A stretch of 64,000 nt of DNA. It comes from Caballeronia udeis (lineage in GTDB: Bacteria; Pseudomonadota; Gammaproteobacteria; Burkholderiales; Burkholderiaceae). The DNA lies in NCBI RefSeq assembly GCF_001544555.2, contig NZ_FCOK02000002.1, positions 186,001 to 250,000 on the forward strand, written 5' to 3'. Both the position numbers and the translations under genes were made by a program. Shown here one piece after another: positions 1-10,120 of the stretch (positions within the stretch are counted from its first letter, which is position 1; the number at the start of each line of letters is the position of its first letter). The notes beneath the pieces were generated by a model. It searched no databases and was not told the origin of the DNA. It saw only the letters and a list, made by a program, of their open reading frames with translations.

Positions 1-327
1 AAGACGTGAAGCCGCCGTGCTTGCAGGCGCCCTTTTTACAAGTTGACAAGTTACTTCGCAACTTGCGTAAAAGTGCCGAAAGCGGATTCAGGAGCTTCGA
101 AACCGGCGATTATAGCAACGAAATCATGGGACTGGCAAGCGCGGCCGGTTTTTGCCGGGTGTCGCAGGGAATCAACCCCGCCGAACCGTAACCGGTATCC
201 GAGGGTATCGGCAAGTATCGGCAAGTACGCTCAGCTGCCTGCACGCGACCGAAGTTGCAAATTCTAACGAATCGCCAATGGTTGCAACGTCTCGCGTTCA
301 TAATGCGGCCCGTATAATAAGCGCCCC
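1..327. other. Intergenic region upstream of murJ
   Basis: No convincing gene is visible here. A TTGACA hexamer at 43-48 overlaps a short inverted repeat (CAAGTT/AACTTG, about 49-66) and could be a -35 element, with GTAAAA at 67-72 as a weak -10. In related genomes I recall rpsT lying divergently next to murJ; if present it is outside the left edge. The few short open frames have no recognisable protein features. Confidence 0.5.
313..318 (+). promoter_or_regulatory. Consensus -10 box (TATAAT) just before murJ
   Basis: A perfect TATAAT ends ten bases before the murJ ATG. No Shine-Dalgarno sequence lies between them, so a transcript starting about seven bases downstream would be nearly leaderless. 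No good -35 sits 16-18 bases upstream (TTGCAA at 282-287 is too far), so the box could also belong to the opposite strand. Confidence 0.4.
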
Positions 328-1878
328 ATGAATCTATTCCGAGCCCTACTGACGGTCAGCGGCTTCACGCTGCTTTCCCGCGTGACCGGCCTGGTCCGCG
401 AAACGCTGATCGCGCGAGCCTTCGGCGCCAGTCAATTCACCGACGCATTCTACGTCGCCTTCCGCATACCGAACCTGTTGCGGCGCTTGTCCGCCGAAGG
501 AGCGTTCTCGCAGGCGTTCGTGCCTATCCTGGCCGAGTTCAAGAACACGGAAGGCCACGACGCCACCAAGGCCCTCGTCGACGCCATGTCGACCGTGCTC
601 GCCTGGGCGCTTGCCGTTGTGTCACTGGCAGGCGTGGCGGGTGCGTCCTGGGTCGTGTTTGCGGTCGCCTCGGGACTGGAACACGACGGTCACGCGTTCG
701 GCCTCGCGGTGACCATGACCCAGATCATGTTCCCGTACATCATCTTCATTTCGCTGACATCGCTGGCGTCCGGGGTGCTCAACACCTATCGGCAGTTCTC
801 CCTGCCCGCGTTCGCGCCCGTGCTGCTCAACGTGTCGTTCATCGGGGCCGCCGTCTTCCTCGCGCCGCATCTGAAAGTGCCGGTCTACGCGCTCGCCTAT
901 GCGGTGATCGTCGGCGGGGTCCTGCAGTTTCTCGTGCAGTTGCCCGGCCTCAAGAAGATCGACATGATCCCGCGCATCGGCCTGAATTTCTTTCGGGCGT
1001 TGCGGCATCCGGGCGTCAAGCGCGTGCTGATCAAGATGGTCCCCATGACGTTTGGCGTGTCGGTTGCCCAACTGAGCCTGATCATCAATACGAACATTGC
1101 GTCGCGGCTTGGTCCGGGCGCTGTGTCGTGGATCAATTACTCGGATCGTCTGATGGAGTTTCCCACCGCGCTGCTCGGCGCGGCGCTGGGCACCATCCTG
1201 TTGCCAAGCCTCTCGAAGGCGCACGTGGACGCCGATCCGGTCGAATATTCGGCGCTGCTCGACTGGGGCCTGCGCATCACGTTCCTAATGGCCGCGCCAA
1301 GCGGATGCGCGCTGTTTTTCTTCGCGGAACCGCTGACAGCCACGCTGTTCCATTACGGTAAATTCGATGCGCATTCCGTCGTCATGGTCGGCCGCGCGTT
1401 GTCGGCGTACGGCGTCGGGCTGGTCGGACTGATCCTCATCAAGATCCTCACGCCCGGTTTTTACGCGAAGCAGGACATCAAGACGCCGGTGATCATCGGC
1501 ATCATCGTGTTGATCGCCATTCAGGTCAGCAACCTGATTTTCGTGCCGATCTTCGCGCATGCCGGATTGACACTGTCGATCGGGCTGGGCGCCTGCGTGA
1601 ATGCAACGCTATTGTTCATCGGCTTGAGGAAACGCGGGATTTACCAACCCTCGCCAGGATGGATGCGCTTCTTCGCGCAACTCGTCGGCGCGTGCCTCGT
1701 GCTCGCGGGCGTGATGCATTGGGTGGCCGGCAATTTCGACTGGATCGGCATGCGTGCCGCACCTCTGGAGCGAATCATGCTTCTCGGTGCAAGCCTGGTC
1801 GTATTCGGTGCGCTATATTTCGGTATGCTCTCCGCGATGGGCTTTAAATACGCGTATTTCAGAAGGCGAACTCTGTGA
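328..1878 (+). CDS. murJ: Lipid II flippase MurJ (MviN family)
   Basis: MurJ moves lipid-linked peptidoglycan precursor (lipid II) across the inner membrane for cell-wall synthesis. The 516-residue product is hydrophobic throughout, with about 14 predicted membrane helices, the normal length for the family. It opens with the hallmark N-terminus (SRVTGLVRETLIARAFGAS) and the conserved LLRRLSAEGAFSQAFVP block near residues 50-70. Charged residues on the first helices (Arg18, Arg24 area) match those lining the MurJ central cavity. The ATG at 328 directly precedes the conserved start, but no ribosome-binding site is visible. Its TGA overlaps the ATG of the next gene, so the two are probably co-transcribed. 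Confidence 0.95.
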   Translation: MNLFRALLTVSGFTLLSRVTGLVRETLIARAFGASQFTDAFYVAFRIPNLLRRLSAEGAFSQAFVPILAEFKNTEGHDATKALVDAMSTVLAWALAVVSLAGVAGASWVVFAVASGLEHDGHAFGLAVTMTQIMFPYIIFISLTSLASGVLNTYRQFSLPAFAPVLLNVSFIGAAVFLAPHLKVPVYALAYAVIVGGVLQFLVQLPGLKKIDMIPRIGLNFFRALRHPGVKRVLIKMVPMTFGVSVAQLSLIINTNIASRLGPGAVSWINYSDRLMEFPTALLGAALGTILLPSLSKAHVDADPVEYSALLDWGLRITFLMAAPSGCALFFFAEPLTATLFHYGKFDAHSVVMVGRALSAYGVGLVGLILIKILTPGFYAKQDIKTPVIIGIIVLIAIQVSNLIFVPIFAHAGLTLSIGLGACVNATLLFIGLRKRGIYQPSPGWMRFFAQLVGACLVLAGVMHWVAGNFDWIGMRAAPLERIMLLGASLVVFGALYFGMLSAMGFKYAYFRRRTL

Positions 1879-2723
1879 TGACGACGACGCGCATCCTCGA
1901 CTATTTCACCTCGCTAGTGGCCGAGGACGAGAGTCTGCCGCTCACCGAGGCGGCGTTGTCGCTTGCCCAGGACGCGTATCCGGATCTCGATTTGCAGGGT
2001 GTGCTGGCTGAGATCGACGAGCTGGTTTTGCGCGTGCGCCGCCGTATGCCCGAGGACGCTGACATCAAGCAAAAAATCGGCGTGCTGAATCGTTTTTTCT
2101 TCCGCGAGCTGGGTTTCACCAGCAATCTCAACGACTACTACGATCCCGATAACAGCCACCTGAACATGGTGCTCAAGCGGCGTCGCGGGATTCCGATTTC
2201 GCTGGCCGTCGTGTATCTCGAGATGAGCGAGCAACTGGGAATTCCGGTGCGTGGCGTGTCGTTCCCGGCGCACTTCCTGCTGCGCGTGACCACCCCCGAC
2301 GGCGACGTGATGCTCGATCCGACTACCGGTCAATCCCTGTCCGAGTCGGCCATGGTCGAGATGCTCGAGCCGTATGTGCAGCGAGTGGGCGAGTCCATTG
2401 GCAGCGCGCTGCGGATCTTGCTGCAGCCGGCCACGCGGCGGGAAATCATCGGACGAATGCTGCGCAACCTGAAGAGCATTTATCTGCAGACCGAACGCTG
2501 GCAGCGGCTGCTCGCCGTGCAGCAACGGCTGGTGATCCTGATGCCGGGAAGTATTGAAGAAGTGCGTGATCGCGGCTTCGCCTACGCCCGCCTGGATTAC
2601 TTGCGCCCGGCAATGGAAGACCTGCGCCGGTACCTCGACGACCGGCCGGATGCCGAAGACGCAACCGTCGTGGAGACGGAGTTGCATGAGTTGCGCCAGC
2701 GTACGCAGCACAACGGCGAGTAG
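1878..2723 (+). CDS. SirB1 family protein (transglutaminase-like plus TPR)
   Basis: This 281-residue protein belongs to the SirB1/YchA family: an N-terminal transglutaminase-like fold, with a C-terminal helical region resembling tetratricopeptide repeats (about residues 200-275). The family blocks RRRGIPISLAVVYLEMSEQL and SFPAHFLLR are present around residues 95-140. The biochemical role of the family is not settled; catalytic activity is doubtful in many members. The ATG at 1878 overlaps the murJ stop (TGATG) and has AAGGCG upstream; a GTG one codon earlier is possible. Coupling to murJ suggests a shared transcript. A hairpin terminator follows at 2765. Confidence 0.85.
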   Translation: MTTTRILDYFTSLVAEDESLPLTEAALSLAQDAYPDLDLQGVLAEIDELVLRVRRRMPEDADIKQKIGVLNRFFFRELGFTSNLNDYYDPDNSHLNMVLKRRRGIPISLAVVYLEMSEQLGIPVRGVSFPAHFLLRVTTPDGDVMLDPTTGQSLSESAMVEMLEPYVQRVGESIGSALRILLQPATRREIIGRMLRNLKSIYLQTERWQRLLAVQQRLVILMPGSIEEVRDRGFAYARLDYLRPAMEDLRRYLDDRPDAEDATVVETELHELRQRTQHNGE

Positions 2724-2764
2724 GTTGTTTCAGCTTTCTCAGCCTCACGTCTCAAACCCCATTA

Positions 2765-2802
2765 AAAAACGGCGGCCCATCATTGCGATGGCCGCCGTTT
2801 TT
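2765..2802. terminator. Bidirectional rho-independent terminator
   Basis: A 13-bp GC-rich stem (AAAAACGGCGGCC paired with GGCCGCCGTTTTT) has an A-run on one side and a T-run on the other, so it can terminate the murJ-SirB1 transcript and the convergent SDR gene. Confidence 0.85.
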
Positions 2803-2854
2803 CTTCGTGGATGAGCTCATGAGCTGGCCGCTACCAACCCCGCCGAGCCGACAA

Positions 2855-3613
2855 TTACTTCGGCTGCATCCGGATCGCGCCGTCCAGGCGAATCACTTCG
2901 CCATTGAGCATGGGGTTGTCGAAGATCTGCTTGACCAGCATGGCGTACTCGCTCGGTTTGCCAAGACGCGAGGGGAACGGCACCATCGCGCCGAGCGCGT
3001 CCTGCACTTCCTGCGGCATGCCGAGCAGCATCGGCGTTTCGAAGATGCCCGGAGCAATCGTCATCACACGAATGCCGTTGCGCGACAGGTCACGCGCGAT
3101 CGGCAGCGTCATGCCCACCACACCGCCTTTCGATGCCGCGTAAGCCGCCTGGCCGATCTGGCCATCGTAAGCGGCCACCGACGCCGTGCTCACGATCACC
3201 CCCCGTTCGCCCGCAGCATTCGGTTCGTTCTTCGACATGGCAGCCGCCGCCAGCCGGATCATGTTGAACGTGCCGATCAGGTTCACGCCGATAGTCTTGG
3301 CGAACAGATCGAGCGCATGCGGCCCATCCTTGCCCACCGTCTTCGCGGCCGGCGCGATTCCCGCGCAGTTGACGAGTCCGCGCAAGCTGCCGAGTTGCGT
3401 CGCGGCTTCCACGGCGCGCTGGCCGTCTTCCTCGCGGCTCACGTCGCATTTCACGAACACACCGCCGAGTTCCTTCGCCAGCTTCTCGCCGCCGGCTTCG
3501 TTCATGTCGGCTAGTACGACCTTGCCGCCGTGGTCGCGGATAAGCTGCGCGGTCGCCGCGCCGAGGCCCGATGCGCCGCCTGTGACGAGAAAAACGTTGT
3601 CCTGGATGTCCAT
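2855..3613 (-). CDS. SDR-family dehydrogenase (3-hydroxyacyl-CoA dehydrogenase-like)
   Basis: This is a 252-residue classical short-chain dehydrogenase. The NAD-binding TGGASGLG motif is at residues 11-18, the NNAG-equivalent is VNCAG near residue 90, and the catalytic Ser ([11 protein letters not shown]) and YAASK pair lie near residues 145-165. The overall sequence, including LADMN after beta-2 (typical of NAD preference) and the tail [15 protein letters not shown], resembles type-2 3-hydroxyacyl-CoA dehydrogenases (HSD17B10-like) acting in fatty-acid or branched-chain amino-acid breakdown. That substrate assignment is inferred. AAGGAG lies 10 bases before the ATG. It is downstream of adk but separated from it by a terminator, so it is probably an independent unit. 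Confidence 0.85.
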   Translation of the reverse strand: MDIQDNVFLVTGGASGLGAATAQLIRDHGGKVVLADMNEAGGEKLAKELGGVFVKCDVSREEDGQRAVEAATQLGSLRGLVNCAGIAPAAKTVGKDGPHALDLFAKTIGVNLIGTFNMIRLAAAAMSKNEPNAAGERGVIVSTASVAAYDGQIGQAAYAASKGGVVGMTLPIARDLSRNGIRVMTIAPGIFETPMLLGMPQEVQDALGAMVPFPSRLGKPSEYAMLVKQIFDNPMLNGEVIRLDGAIRMQPK

Positions 3614-3678
3614 GCTGTGTGCTCCTTGATGAGGGTTATACGTAATCGTGTTCCGTCCCGAGGATCGCTCAGAACGAA

Positions 3679-3712
3679 AAACCCGCTCGGCCGATGGAGC
3701 GCGAGCGGGTTT
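3679..3712 (-). terminator. Rho-independent terminator after adk
   Basis: An 11-bp stem (AAACCCGCTCG/CGAGCGGGTTT) is followed on the minus strand by a T-run. A second GC-rich hairpin (CCGAGCGC/GCGCTCGG, 3726-3751) lies between it and the adk stop codon; both are oriented to end adk transcription. Confidence 0.8.
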
Positions 3713-3756
3713 CAGAAGGCGTGCTCCGAGCGCCCGGATGTGAGCGCTCGGAACGA

Positions 3757-4853
<1,097 letters not shown>

Positions 4854-5663
4854 TTAAACCGACGTGCCGAACAGCGCGCGGACGCGGGCCAGATCGGTGG
4901 GGGTATCGACACCCGGCGGCGGCGCGTCGTTCGTCTTCAGCACCGCGATGCGCTCGCCGTGCCAGAGCGCGCGCAGTTGCTCGAGCGCCTCGGCTTCCTC
5001 GATCGGCGCGACGGACAGCGTGGGATAAACCCGCAGGAACTTCGCGCGATACGCATACAAGCCGATATGGCGAAGCACATTGGCGGGAACGGGCAGACGT
5101 GCGCCGAGCGCGGCGACATCAGGCCAGTCCTTTTGCCACGCGTCACGCGACCACGGAATCGGAGCGCGCGAAAAATACAACGCGACGCTCTTCGAATCCA
5201 GTACGACTTTCACCACGTTCGGGTTAAAGACATCGGCCGGATCATGGATGGGATGCGCGGCGGTCGCGATCGCACACGACGGATTCGCCGCCAGATGCAC
5301 CGCCACGTTGCGCACGAGCGCCGGGTCGATCAAGGGCTCGTCGCCCTGCACGTTGACCACGATGGTGTCGTCGCTCCAGCCGAAATGCGTCGCGACTTCG
5401 GCGAGCCGGTCCGTGCCGTTCGGATGATCGGCGCGGGTGAGCAGCGCCTCGAAACCATGTTCCCTCGCGACATCGATCACGCGCGGAGAATCGGTCGCAA
5501 TCACCACCTGCAGCGCGCCCGACAGACGAGCGCGTTCGGCGACGCGCACGACCATCGGCTTGCCGCCGATATCCGCCAGCGGCTTGTCCGGCAGGCGGGT
5601 GGACGCGAGCCGTGCGGGCACGACGGCGATGAAGGGCGGCGCGACCGGAACGTGTGCGTTCAT
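4854..5663 (-). CDS. kdsB: 3-deoxy-manno-octulosonate cytidylyltransferase (CMP-Kdo synthetase)
   Basis: KdsB activates Kdo with CTP, giving CMP-Kdo for the LPS inner core. The 269-residue product is close to family length. The nucleotide-binding signature ([19 protein letters not shown]) begins near residue 14, with the metal-binding stretch [11 protein letters not shown] near residue 100 and [11 protein letters not shown] at the end. It lies 20 bp downstream of the trm112-type gene and follows lpxK on the same strand, so Kdo activation and lipid A 4'-phosphorylation appear to be co-expressed. The ATG at 5663 is the first start before the conserved motif. Confidence 0.95.
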   Translation of the reverse strand: MNAHVPVAPPFIAVVPARLASTRLPDKPLADIGGKPMVVRVAERARLSGALQVVIATDSPRVIDVAREHGFEALLTRADHPNGTDRLAEVATHFGWSDDTIVVNVQGDEPLIDPALVRNVAVHLAANPSCAIATAAHPIHDPADVFNPNVVKVVLDSKSVALYFSRAPIPWSRDAWQKDWPDVAALGARLPVPANVLRHIGLYAYRAKFLRVYPTLSVAPIEEAEALEQLRALWHGERIAVLKTNDAPPPGVDTPTDLARVRALFGTSV

Positions 5664-5682
5664 AAAATCTCGATTTAAAGCC

Positions 5683-5889
5683 TCAATTTCCGTCGGCAGG
5701 TTTCAACGGTTCGACGGGCGTGCCTTCCACGGTCTGGCGGGCTTCGTCCGGGAGCATGATGGGAATGCCGTCGCGGATGGGGTAAGCGAGTTTGTCGACG
5801 TTGCAGATGAGTTCCTGCGCCGCGCGGTCATACGTAAGCTGGGTCTTGCAAATAGGGCAGACAAGGATTTCAAGCAGGCGTGCGTCCAC
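5683..5889 (-). CDS. Trm112-family zinc-ribbon-like small protein
   Basis: A 68-residue protein of the Trm112/YcaR family, usually found beside lpxK and kdsB. It begins with the family signature [14 protein letters not shown] and has the matching [22 protein letters not shown] block. Only the first CxxC pair is present; the second zinc-ribbon pair is replaced ([12 protein letters not shown] has one Cys), as is common in bacterial members. The eukaryotic relative activates methyltransferases, but the bacterial role is unclear. I chose the GTG at 5889 because GGAGAAACTTC precedes it and the signature starts at the next residue. Its first 20 bases overlap the end of lpxK, implying translational coupling. 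Confidence 0.85.
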   Translation of the reverse strand: MDARLLEILVCPICKTQLTYDRAAQELICNVDKLAYPIRDGIPIMLPDEARQTVEGTPVEPLKPADGN

Positions 5890-6886
5890 GAAGTTTCTCC
5901 ACAACTAATGCGATGAGGCGGGGGCTGAGCACGGCTTCGACTGGAACCACCCAGATGCGCGCGTCACGCCAGGCCCCGAATTTTACTGCATCCTTCTCGG
6001 TGATCAGGATCGAATCGGCGTCGATGCCGGAGAACGGATTGTCGCGATAATCGTAGTGGTCCGGGAACGCGCGCGTGGCCGGTACGAGTCCGGCGGCACG
6101 CAGCGATGCGAAGAACCGTTCCGGCGATCCGATACCCGCTGCCGCTGCGATCCTTTCGCCCTTGAAGGCGCTGAGCGGACGGCGCACGGCGGGGTCGTCG
6201 AGGAGCCAGGCGTCGCCGGTGGCCAGGTCCAGCGAAAACGTGTTCGGCCACGGCGGCAACGCGCGGTCATAGGGGCTGTTGATCAGCGTGGCGTCGCGGT
6301 GCCGCGACATGGATTCCCGCAGCGGGCCCGCCGGCAGGAGGAAACCGTTGCCGCCCAGACGGTCGTCGAAGACCACGAGTTCGAACGCCCGCGCGAGGCG
6401 ATAGTGCTGCAGGCCGTCGTCGCTCACGATCACATCCACCGACGGATTCGCCTTCAGCAACGCCTGCGCCGCCGCGACGCGATCGGGCGACACCATCACC
6501 GGCGCGTGCGTGCGGCGGGCGATCAGCAGGGGTTCATCGCCGACATCCGAGGGCTGGCTGTCGGGCGTCACCCGCGTGGCTTCGTGGATCTTCGCGCCAT
6601 AACCGCGCGAGACGACGCCCGGCTGAAAGCCGGCGGCGCGCAGTGCTTCGACGAGGGCGATGACCGTCGGCGTCTTGCCGGTGCCGCCCACCGTCACGTT
6701 GCCGACCACTACAACCGGCACGCCCACGTTCACCTGCTTGATCCAGCCGAGCGCGAAGAACGCGCGGCGAATGGCCGCGATCAGGCCGAACACGCACGCG
6801 AACGGCGTCAGCGACCACGCGACCCAGCCGCGCTTGCGCCACTCGCGGGCGAGGAAATTTTCGATCGGCGGCTTGAAGTCAGACAT
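5870..6886 (-). CDS. lpxK: Tetraacyldisaccharide 4'-kinase
   Basis: LpxK phosphorylates the 4' position of the lipid A disaccharide at the inner membrane. The product is 338 residues, with an N-terminal membrane-anchoring helix (about residues 17-40, [20 protein letters not shown]) and the P-loop [14 protein letters not shown] near residues 55-68. The DDGLQHYRL motif near residue 155 carries a conserved Asp-Asp-Gly-Leu-Gln-His, and ITEKDAVKF near the C-terminus is also typical. The start at 6886 ([12 protein letters not shown]) fits the family. It heads the lpxK-trm112-kdsB group. In other Burkholderiaceae I recall exbB-exbD upstream; they are not here. Confidence 0.93.
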   Translation of the reverse strand: MSDFKPPIENFLAREWRKRGWVAWSLTPFACVFGLIAAIRRAFFALGWIKQVNVGVPVVVVGNVTVGGTGKTPTVIALVEALRAAGFQPGVVSRGYGAKIHEATRVTPDSQPSDVGDEPLLIARRTHAPVMVSPDRVAAAQALLKANPSVDVIVSDDGLQHYRLARAFELVVFDDRLGGNGFLLPAGPLRESMSRHRDATLINSPYDRALPPWPNTFSLDLATGDAWLLDDPAVRRPLSAFKGERIAAAAGIGSPERFFASLRAAGLVPATRAFPDHYDYRDNPFSGIDADSILITEKDAVKFGAWRDARIWVVPVEAVLSPRLIALVVEKLRGRTPA

Positions 6887-7599
6887 GGCGCGCCTTGTGG
6901 TCAGGAGCGAACGATGCACGCGCTTGGGACGACAGCGACGCAGGGCGGTGTAGCGGCGAGGGGAAGGGCAATGTTCGTGATAACGGCCGGCACCTTTGCA
7001 TCGGGGCGGATCTCCGAAAATGAGCGAATGGTAAGCAGAGGGTAAGCGGCCGCTGGACGACGCAGGGCGATTGTCGCGCCGGCCCTCGAACCCGGCACTC
7101 TAGCGCGGCGTTGCCGCAGGCGCCAGTCGAAGGGCAAATCGGACCGCGCCGTCCGGTGTCGAAACACGCTCGGGCGCCGCCCGAAAACGGATAGATAGAC
7201 AGGTAGAAAAGCGGGCAGATAAACGGACCGACAAACGGGTGGATTCGATGCTCCATTCTGGACACAAAGCGCCTGTGGATAACTCTGTGAACAACTTGGG
7301 CTGCCGCGGCCTGAAATCGGCTTCTGGAAAGACTTGCATCGGTCTTTTTAATATTTTTAGACATAAAGCATAATAAAAACAAAGGCTTAGGAGATGTACA
7401 TCAGGATTTCATGCGCGTTTCCGTTAGTTTCCGGTAACTTGTGCTTTGTGGACACTTGCTTCACTTCGGATGCTGATTGGTCTATCGTCCATGCCTTGTT
7501 CATTGGCCGTGCAGCGTTGCCCGGATGCCCCTTTGCCTGGCTTTAGGCCAGCGTATTTTCAAGCTTGTTTTTCACCCCAACCGACCCCCTTTTTCTTCG
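6887..7599. other. Long intergenic region between divergent lpxK and xseA
   Basis: This 713-bp stretch has open frames on the minus strand (for example 6879-7382), but their translations are low-complexity, rich in Arg, Ser and Pro, and unlike any family I know. Visible elements are a quasi-repetitive GATAGATAGACAGG / AGATAAACGG tract at about 7188-7245, a sequence matching a perfect DnaA box on the minus strand (TGTGGATAA, 7274-7282), and an AT-rich block at 7340-7385 likely to hold promoters. Confidence 0.5.
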
Positions 7600-8988
7600 A
7601 TGAGCTCCGATCCCTTCGCTTCATCCGGTTCATCCGGTTTATCCGGCGGCGCCGATGCCGTTATCCCCGTTTCGGCGCTCAACCGGGCGATCGGGTCGAT
7701 GCTCGAACGCTCGTTCCCGCTGGTCTGGGTATCGGGTGAAGTATCGAATTTTACGAAAGCCGCGAGCGGCCACTGGTACTTTTCGATCAAGGACGCGCAG
7801 GCGCAGATGCGCTGCGTGATGTTCCGCGGCCGGGCACAGTACGCCGAGTTCACGCCGCGAGAAGGGGACCGGATCGAGGTCCGCGGGCTGGTCACTATGT
7901 ACGAACCGCGCGGCGAGTTGCAACTCGGTGTGGAAGCGGTGCGCCGGACCGGCCAGGGGCGCTTGTACGAAGCCTTCCTGAAGCTGAAGGCGAAACTCGA
8001 AGCCGAAGGCCTGTTCGCCGCTGAGCGCAAACGTGCGTTGCCGCAGCATCCGCGCGCAATCGGCATTGTGACGTCGTTGCAGGCGGCGGCGTTGCGCGAC
8101 GTGCTCACCACGCTCTCGCGGCGCGCGCCGCACGTGCCGGTGATTGTGTATCCGGCACCGGTGCAGGGCGCGGGCGTGGCCGCGAAGCTCGCGGCAATGG
8201 TCGATGAGGCCAGCGCGCGCCGCGAGGTCGATGTGTTGATCGTGTGTCGCGGCGGCGGTTCGATTGAAGATCTGTGGGCGTTCAACGAGGAAGTGCTCGC
8301 CCGCGCGATAGCCGAAAGTACGATGCCGGTTGTCAGCGGCGTAGGTCACGAGACGGATTTCACCATCGCCGATTTCGCCGCCGATGTCCGCGCGCCCACG
8401 CCGACCGCCGCCGCCGAACTTGTCAGTCCGCAGCGTGCGTTACTGCTGCGCGATCTCGATCACCGGCATGCGACGCTCGCGCGCGGCTTTGGCCGGATGA
8501 TGGAACGGCGCGCGCAGCAACTCGACTGGCTGGCGCGCCGGCTGGTCAGCCCGGCCGAGCGGCTGGAACGTCAGCGCATGCATTTGCGGCAACTGGCGGT
8601 GCGGCTGGCGTCGGCCGGCGCGCGTCCGGTCCGCGACGCCCGCGCGCGTTTTGCGCTCGTGCAAATGCGCTGGCAACGCTGGCGTCCGGATCTTGCTGCC
8701 GAGCGGGAACATCTGATGCGTCTTGCACAACGCCTGAGTGTTTCGCAAGGGCGCCGGCATGAACGGGCGGAGGCCCGGGTGTCGGAGTTATCGGCGAGGT
8801 TGCAGGTGTTGAGCCCGCAACGCACGCTCGAGCGCGGCTACGCGGCTTTGATCGATACGCAATCCGGACGTGCCGTGCGCGCGCCGAACGCGTTGAAGCC
8901 AAAGCGGCCGTTGACCGTGCATCTGGCGGAAGGATCGGCGGATATCTTGCTGGCCGATATCCAGCCCCGGCTCTCCGATGAATTCTGA
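7600..8988 (+). CDS. xseA: Exodeoxyribonuclease VII large subunit
   Basis: XseA is the catalytic subunit of exonuclease VII, which degrades single-stranded DNA from both ends in repair. The 462-residue protein has an N-terminal OB-fold ([14 protein letters not shown], then [20 protein letters not shown], about residues 22-120) and the catalytic domain with [15 protein letters not shown] and [17 protein letters not shown] near 250-290. These are followed by a long helical, Arg-rich region and the C-terminal [14 protein letters not shown] element ([15 protein letters not shown]). The frame is open upstream to 7477; I chose the ATG at 7600 because conservation starts 20 residues later and the length then matches the family. 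The small subunit xseB is not in this window. Confidence 0.93.
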   Translation: MSSDPFASSGSSGLSGGADAVIPVSALNRAIGSMLERSFPLVWVSGEVSNFTKAASGHWYFSIKDAQAQMRCVMFRGRAQYAEFTPREGDRIEVRGLVTMYEPRGELQLGVEAVRRTGQGRLYEAFLKLKAKLEAEGLFAAERKRALPQHPRAIGIVTSLQAAALRDVLTTLSRRAPHVPVIVYPAPVQGAGVAAKLAAMVDEASARREVDVLIVCRGGGSIEDLWAFNEEVLARAIAESTMPVVSGVGHETDFTIADFAADVRAPTPTAAAELVSPQRALLLRDLDHRHATLARGFGRMMERRAQQLDWLARRLVSPAERLERQRMHLRQLAVRLASAGARPVRDARARFALVQMRWQRWRPDLAAEREHLMRLAQRLSVSQGRRHERAEARVSELSARLQVLSPQRTLERGYAALIDTQSGRAVRAPNALKPKRPLTVHLAEGSADILLADIQPRLSDEF

Positions 8989-9162
8989 CGCCGGCGGCGG
9001 TGTGCACCGGTGCAGGATTTATGCGATGTGCACACCGTTTTTTACAAGACTCGCACGGGTGCTTGAAAGCCCGTATTTTTGACGGCTTAGAAGGAACGTT
9101 CGAGCATTTTTTACGCCGCTGTTAAAGCTTCGTAATCGATACTGCTCATAAAAACCCGCAAT

Positions 9163-9191
9163 TTGCGGGGTTATCCCAACTCGCCTACAAT
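9163..9191 (+). promoter_or_regulatory. Putative sigma-70 promoter of sodB
   Basis: TTGCGG (9163-9168) and TACAAT (9186-9191) are separated by exactly 17 bp, about 60 bp before the sodB ATG. The -35 lies in an imperfect hairpin (AACCCGCA/TGCGGGGTT). Confidence 0.5.
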
Positions 9192-9253
9192 CGAGTGCTC
9201 CATTGCTTCACTCCTCACGTCCCCCAAAATCATCATAGAAGGAAGCTCGCACC

Positions 9254-9835
9254 ATGGAACATACCCTCCCGCCGTTGCCGTTCGACAAGAACGCGCTCGC
9301 TCCGAACATGTCGGAAGAAACGCTTGAGTATCACTATGGCAAGCATCATCAAACCTATGTGACGAACCTGAACAAGCTGATTCCGGGTACCGAATTCGAA
9401 AACCTGTCGCTCGAAGAGATCGTCAAGAAGGCGTCGGGTGGCGTGTTCAACAACGCAGCCCAGGTCTGGAACCACACGTTCTTCTGGAACAGCCTGTCGC
9501 CCAAGGGTGGCGGTGCTCCGGCCGGCGCGCTCGGCGACGCAATCAACGCAAAATACGGCTCTTTCGACAAGTTCAAGGAAGAGTTCGCGAAGGTCGCAAC
9601 CGGCACGTTCGGTTCGGGCTGGACGTGGCTCGTGAAGAAGACGGATGGTTCACTCGACATCGTGTCAACCAGCAATGCCGCGACCCCGCTGACCACCGAC
9701 TCGAAGGCGCTGCTGACCATCGACGTATGGGAACACGCGTATTACATCGACTATCGCAATGCGCGTCCGAAGTTCATCGAAGCGTTCTGGAACATTGCGA
9801 ACTGGGACTTTGCGTCGAAGAACTTCGGCGCTTGA
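9254..9835 (+). CDS. sodB: Superoxide dismutase, Fe type
   Basis: SodB dismutates superoxide to oxygen and hydrogen peroxide in the cytoplasm. The 193-residue product has the usual metal ligands in context: His in [12 protein letters not shown] (about residue 27), His in [12 protein letters not shown] (about 75), and Asp and His in [13 protein letters not shown] (about 157-161). The LSPKGGG and GSGWTWLV stretches and overall sequence favour the iron rather than manganese form; metal choice is inferred. A strong ribosome-binding site (AGAAGGAAG) precedes the ATG. It has its own promoter and a strong terminator, so it is monocistronic, downstream of xseA. Confidence 0.95.
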   Translation: MEHTLPPLPFDKNALAPNMSEETLEYHYGKHHQTYVTNLNKLIPGTEFENLSLEEIVKKASGGVFNNAAQVWNHTFFWNSLSPKGGGAPAGALGDAINAKYGSFDKFKEEFAKVATGTFGSGWTWLVKKTDGSLDIVSTSNAATPLTTDSKALLTIDVWEHAYYIDYRNARPKFIEAFWNIANWDFASKNFGA

Positions 9836-9899
9836 GGTTTCTGAAGCGTGACAACATAGTTCGGAAAGTGCAATAAAGATTGGAACCGGTAGTAAAAGT

Positions 9900-9929
9900 G
9901 AAAGCCCTCTCTTGAGGGCTTTCGTTTTT
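9900..9929 (+). terminator. Rho-independent terminator of sodB
   Basis: A perfect 10-bp stem (GAAAGCCCTC/GAGGGCTTTC) with a TCTT loop is followed by GTTTTT. Confidence 0.9.
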
Positions 9930-10120
9930 CCGCGTGGGACAGCTTGATTCAATCAAGCGGCGCTTGCCGAAACTGTTCCTAAAGGACGTGTTTTCGCTCC
10001 TGTGAAGGGCTGCTTTGGAGCCGGTCAATCGCCCGGTTTGGGCCCGTCAAGAGCTCTTCACTTTCACAGAATGATGCTTGAGCGGCCGCATCGGCGGGTA
10101 GGCGCTCTGCCCGCTGCCGT

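Noticed and set aside
7274..7282. Perfect DnaA-box match between lpxK and xseA considered as an origin
   Set aside because: Only one box, no AT-rich unwinding region beside it, and no dnaA or dnaN genes; single matches occur by chance.
6879..7382. A 167-codon minus-strand frame overlapping the start of lpxK
   Set aside because: No motif, odd composition (Ser, Arg, Pro, Cys) and no ribosome-binding site; covers a likely promoter region.
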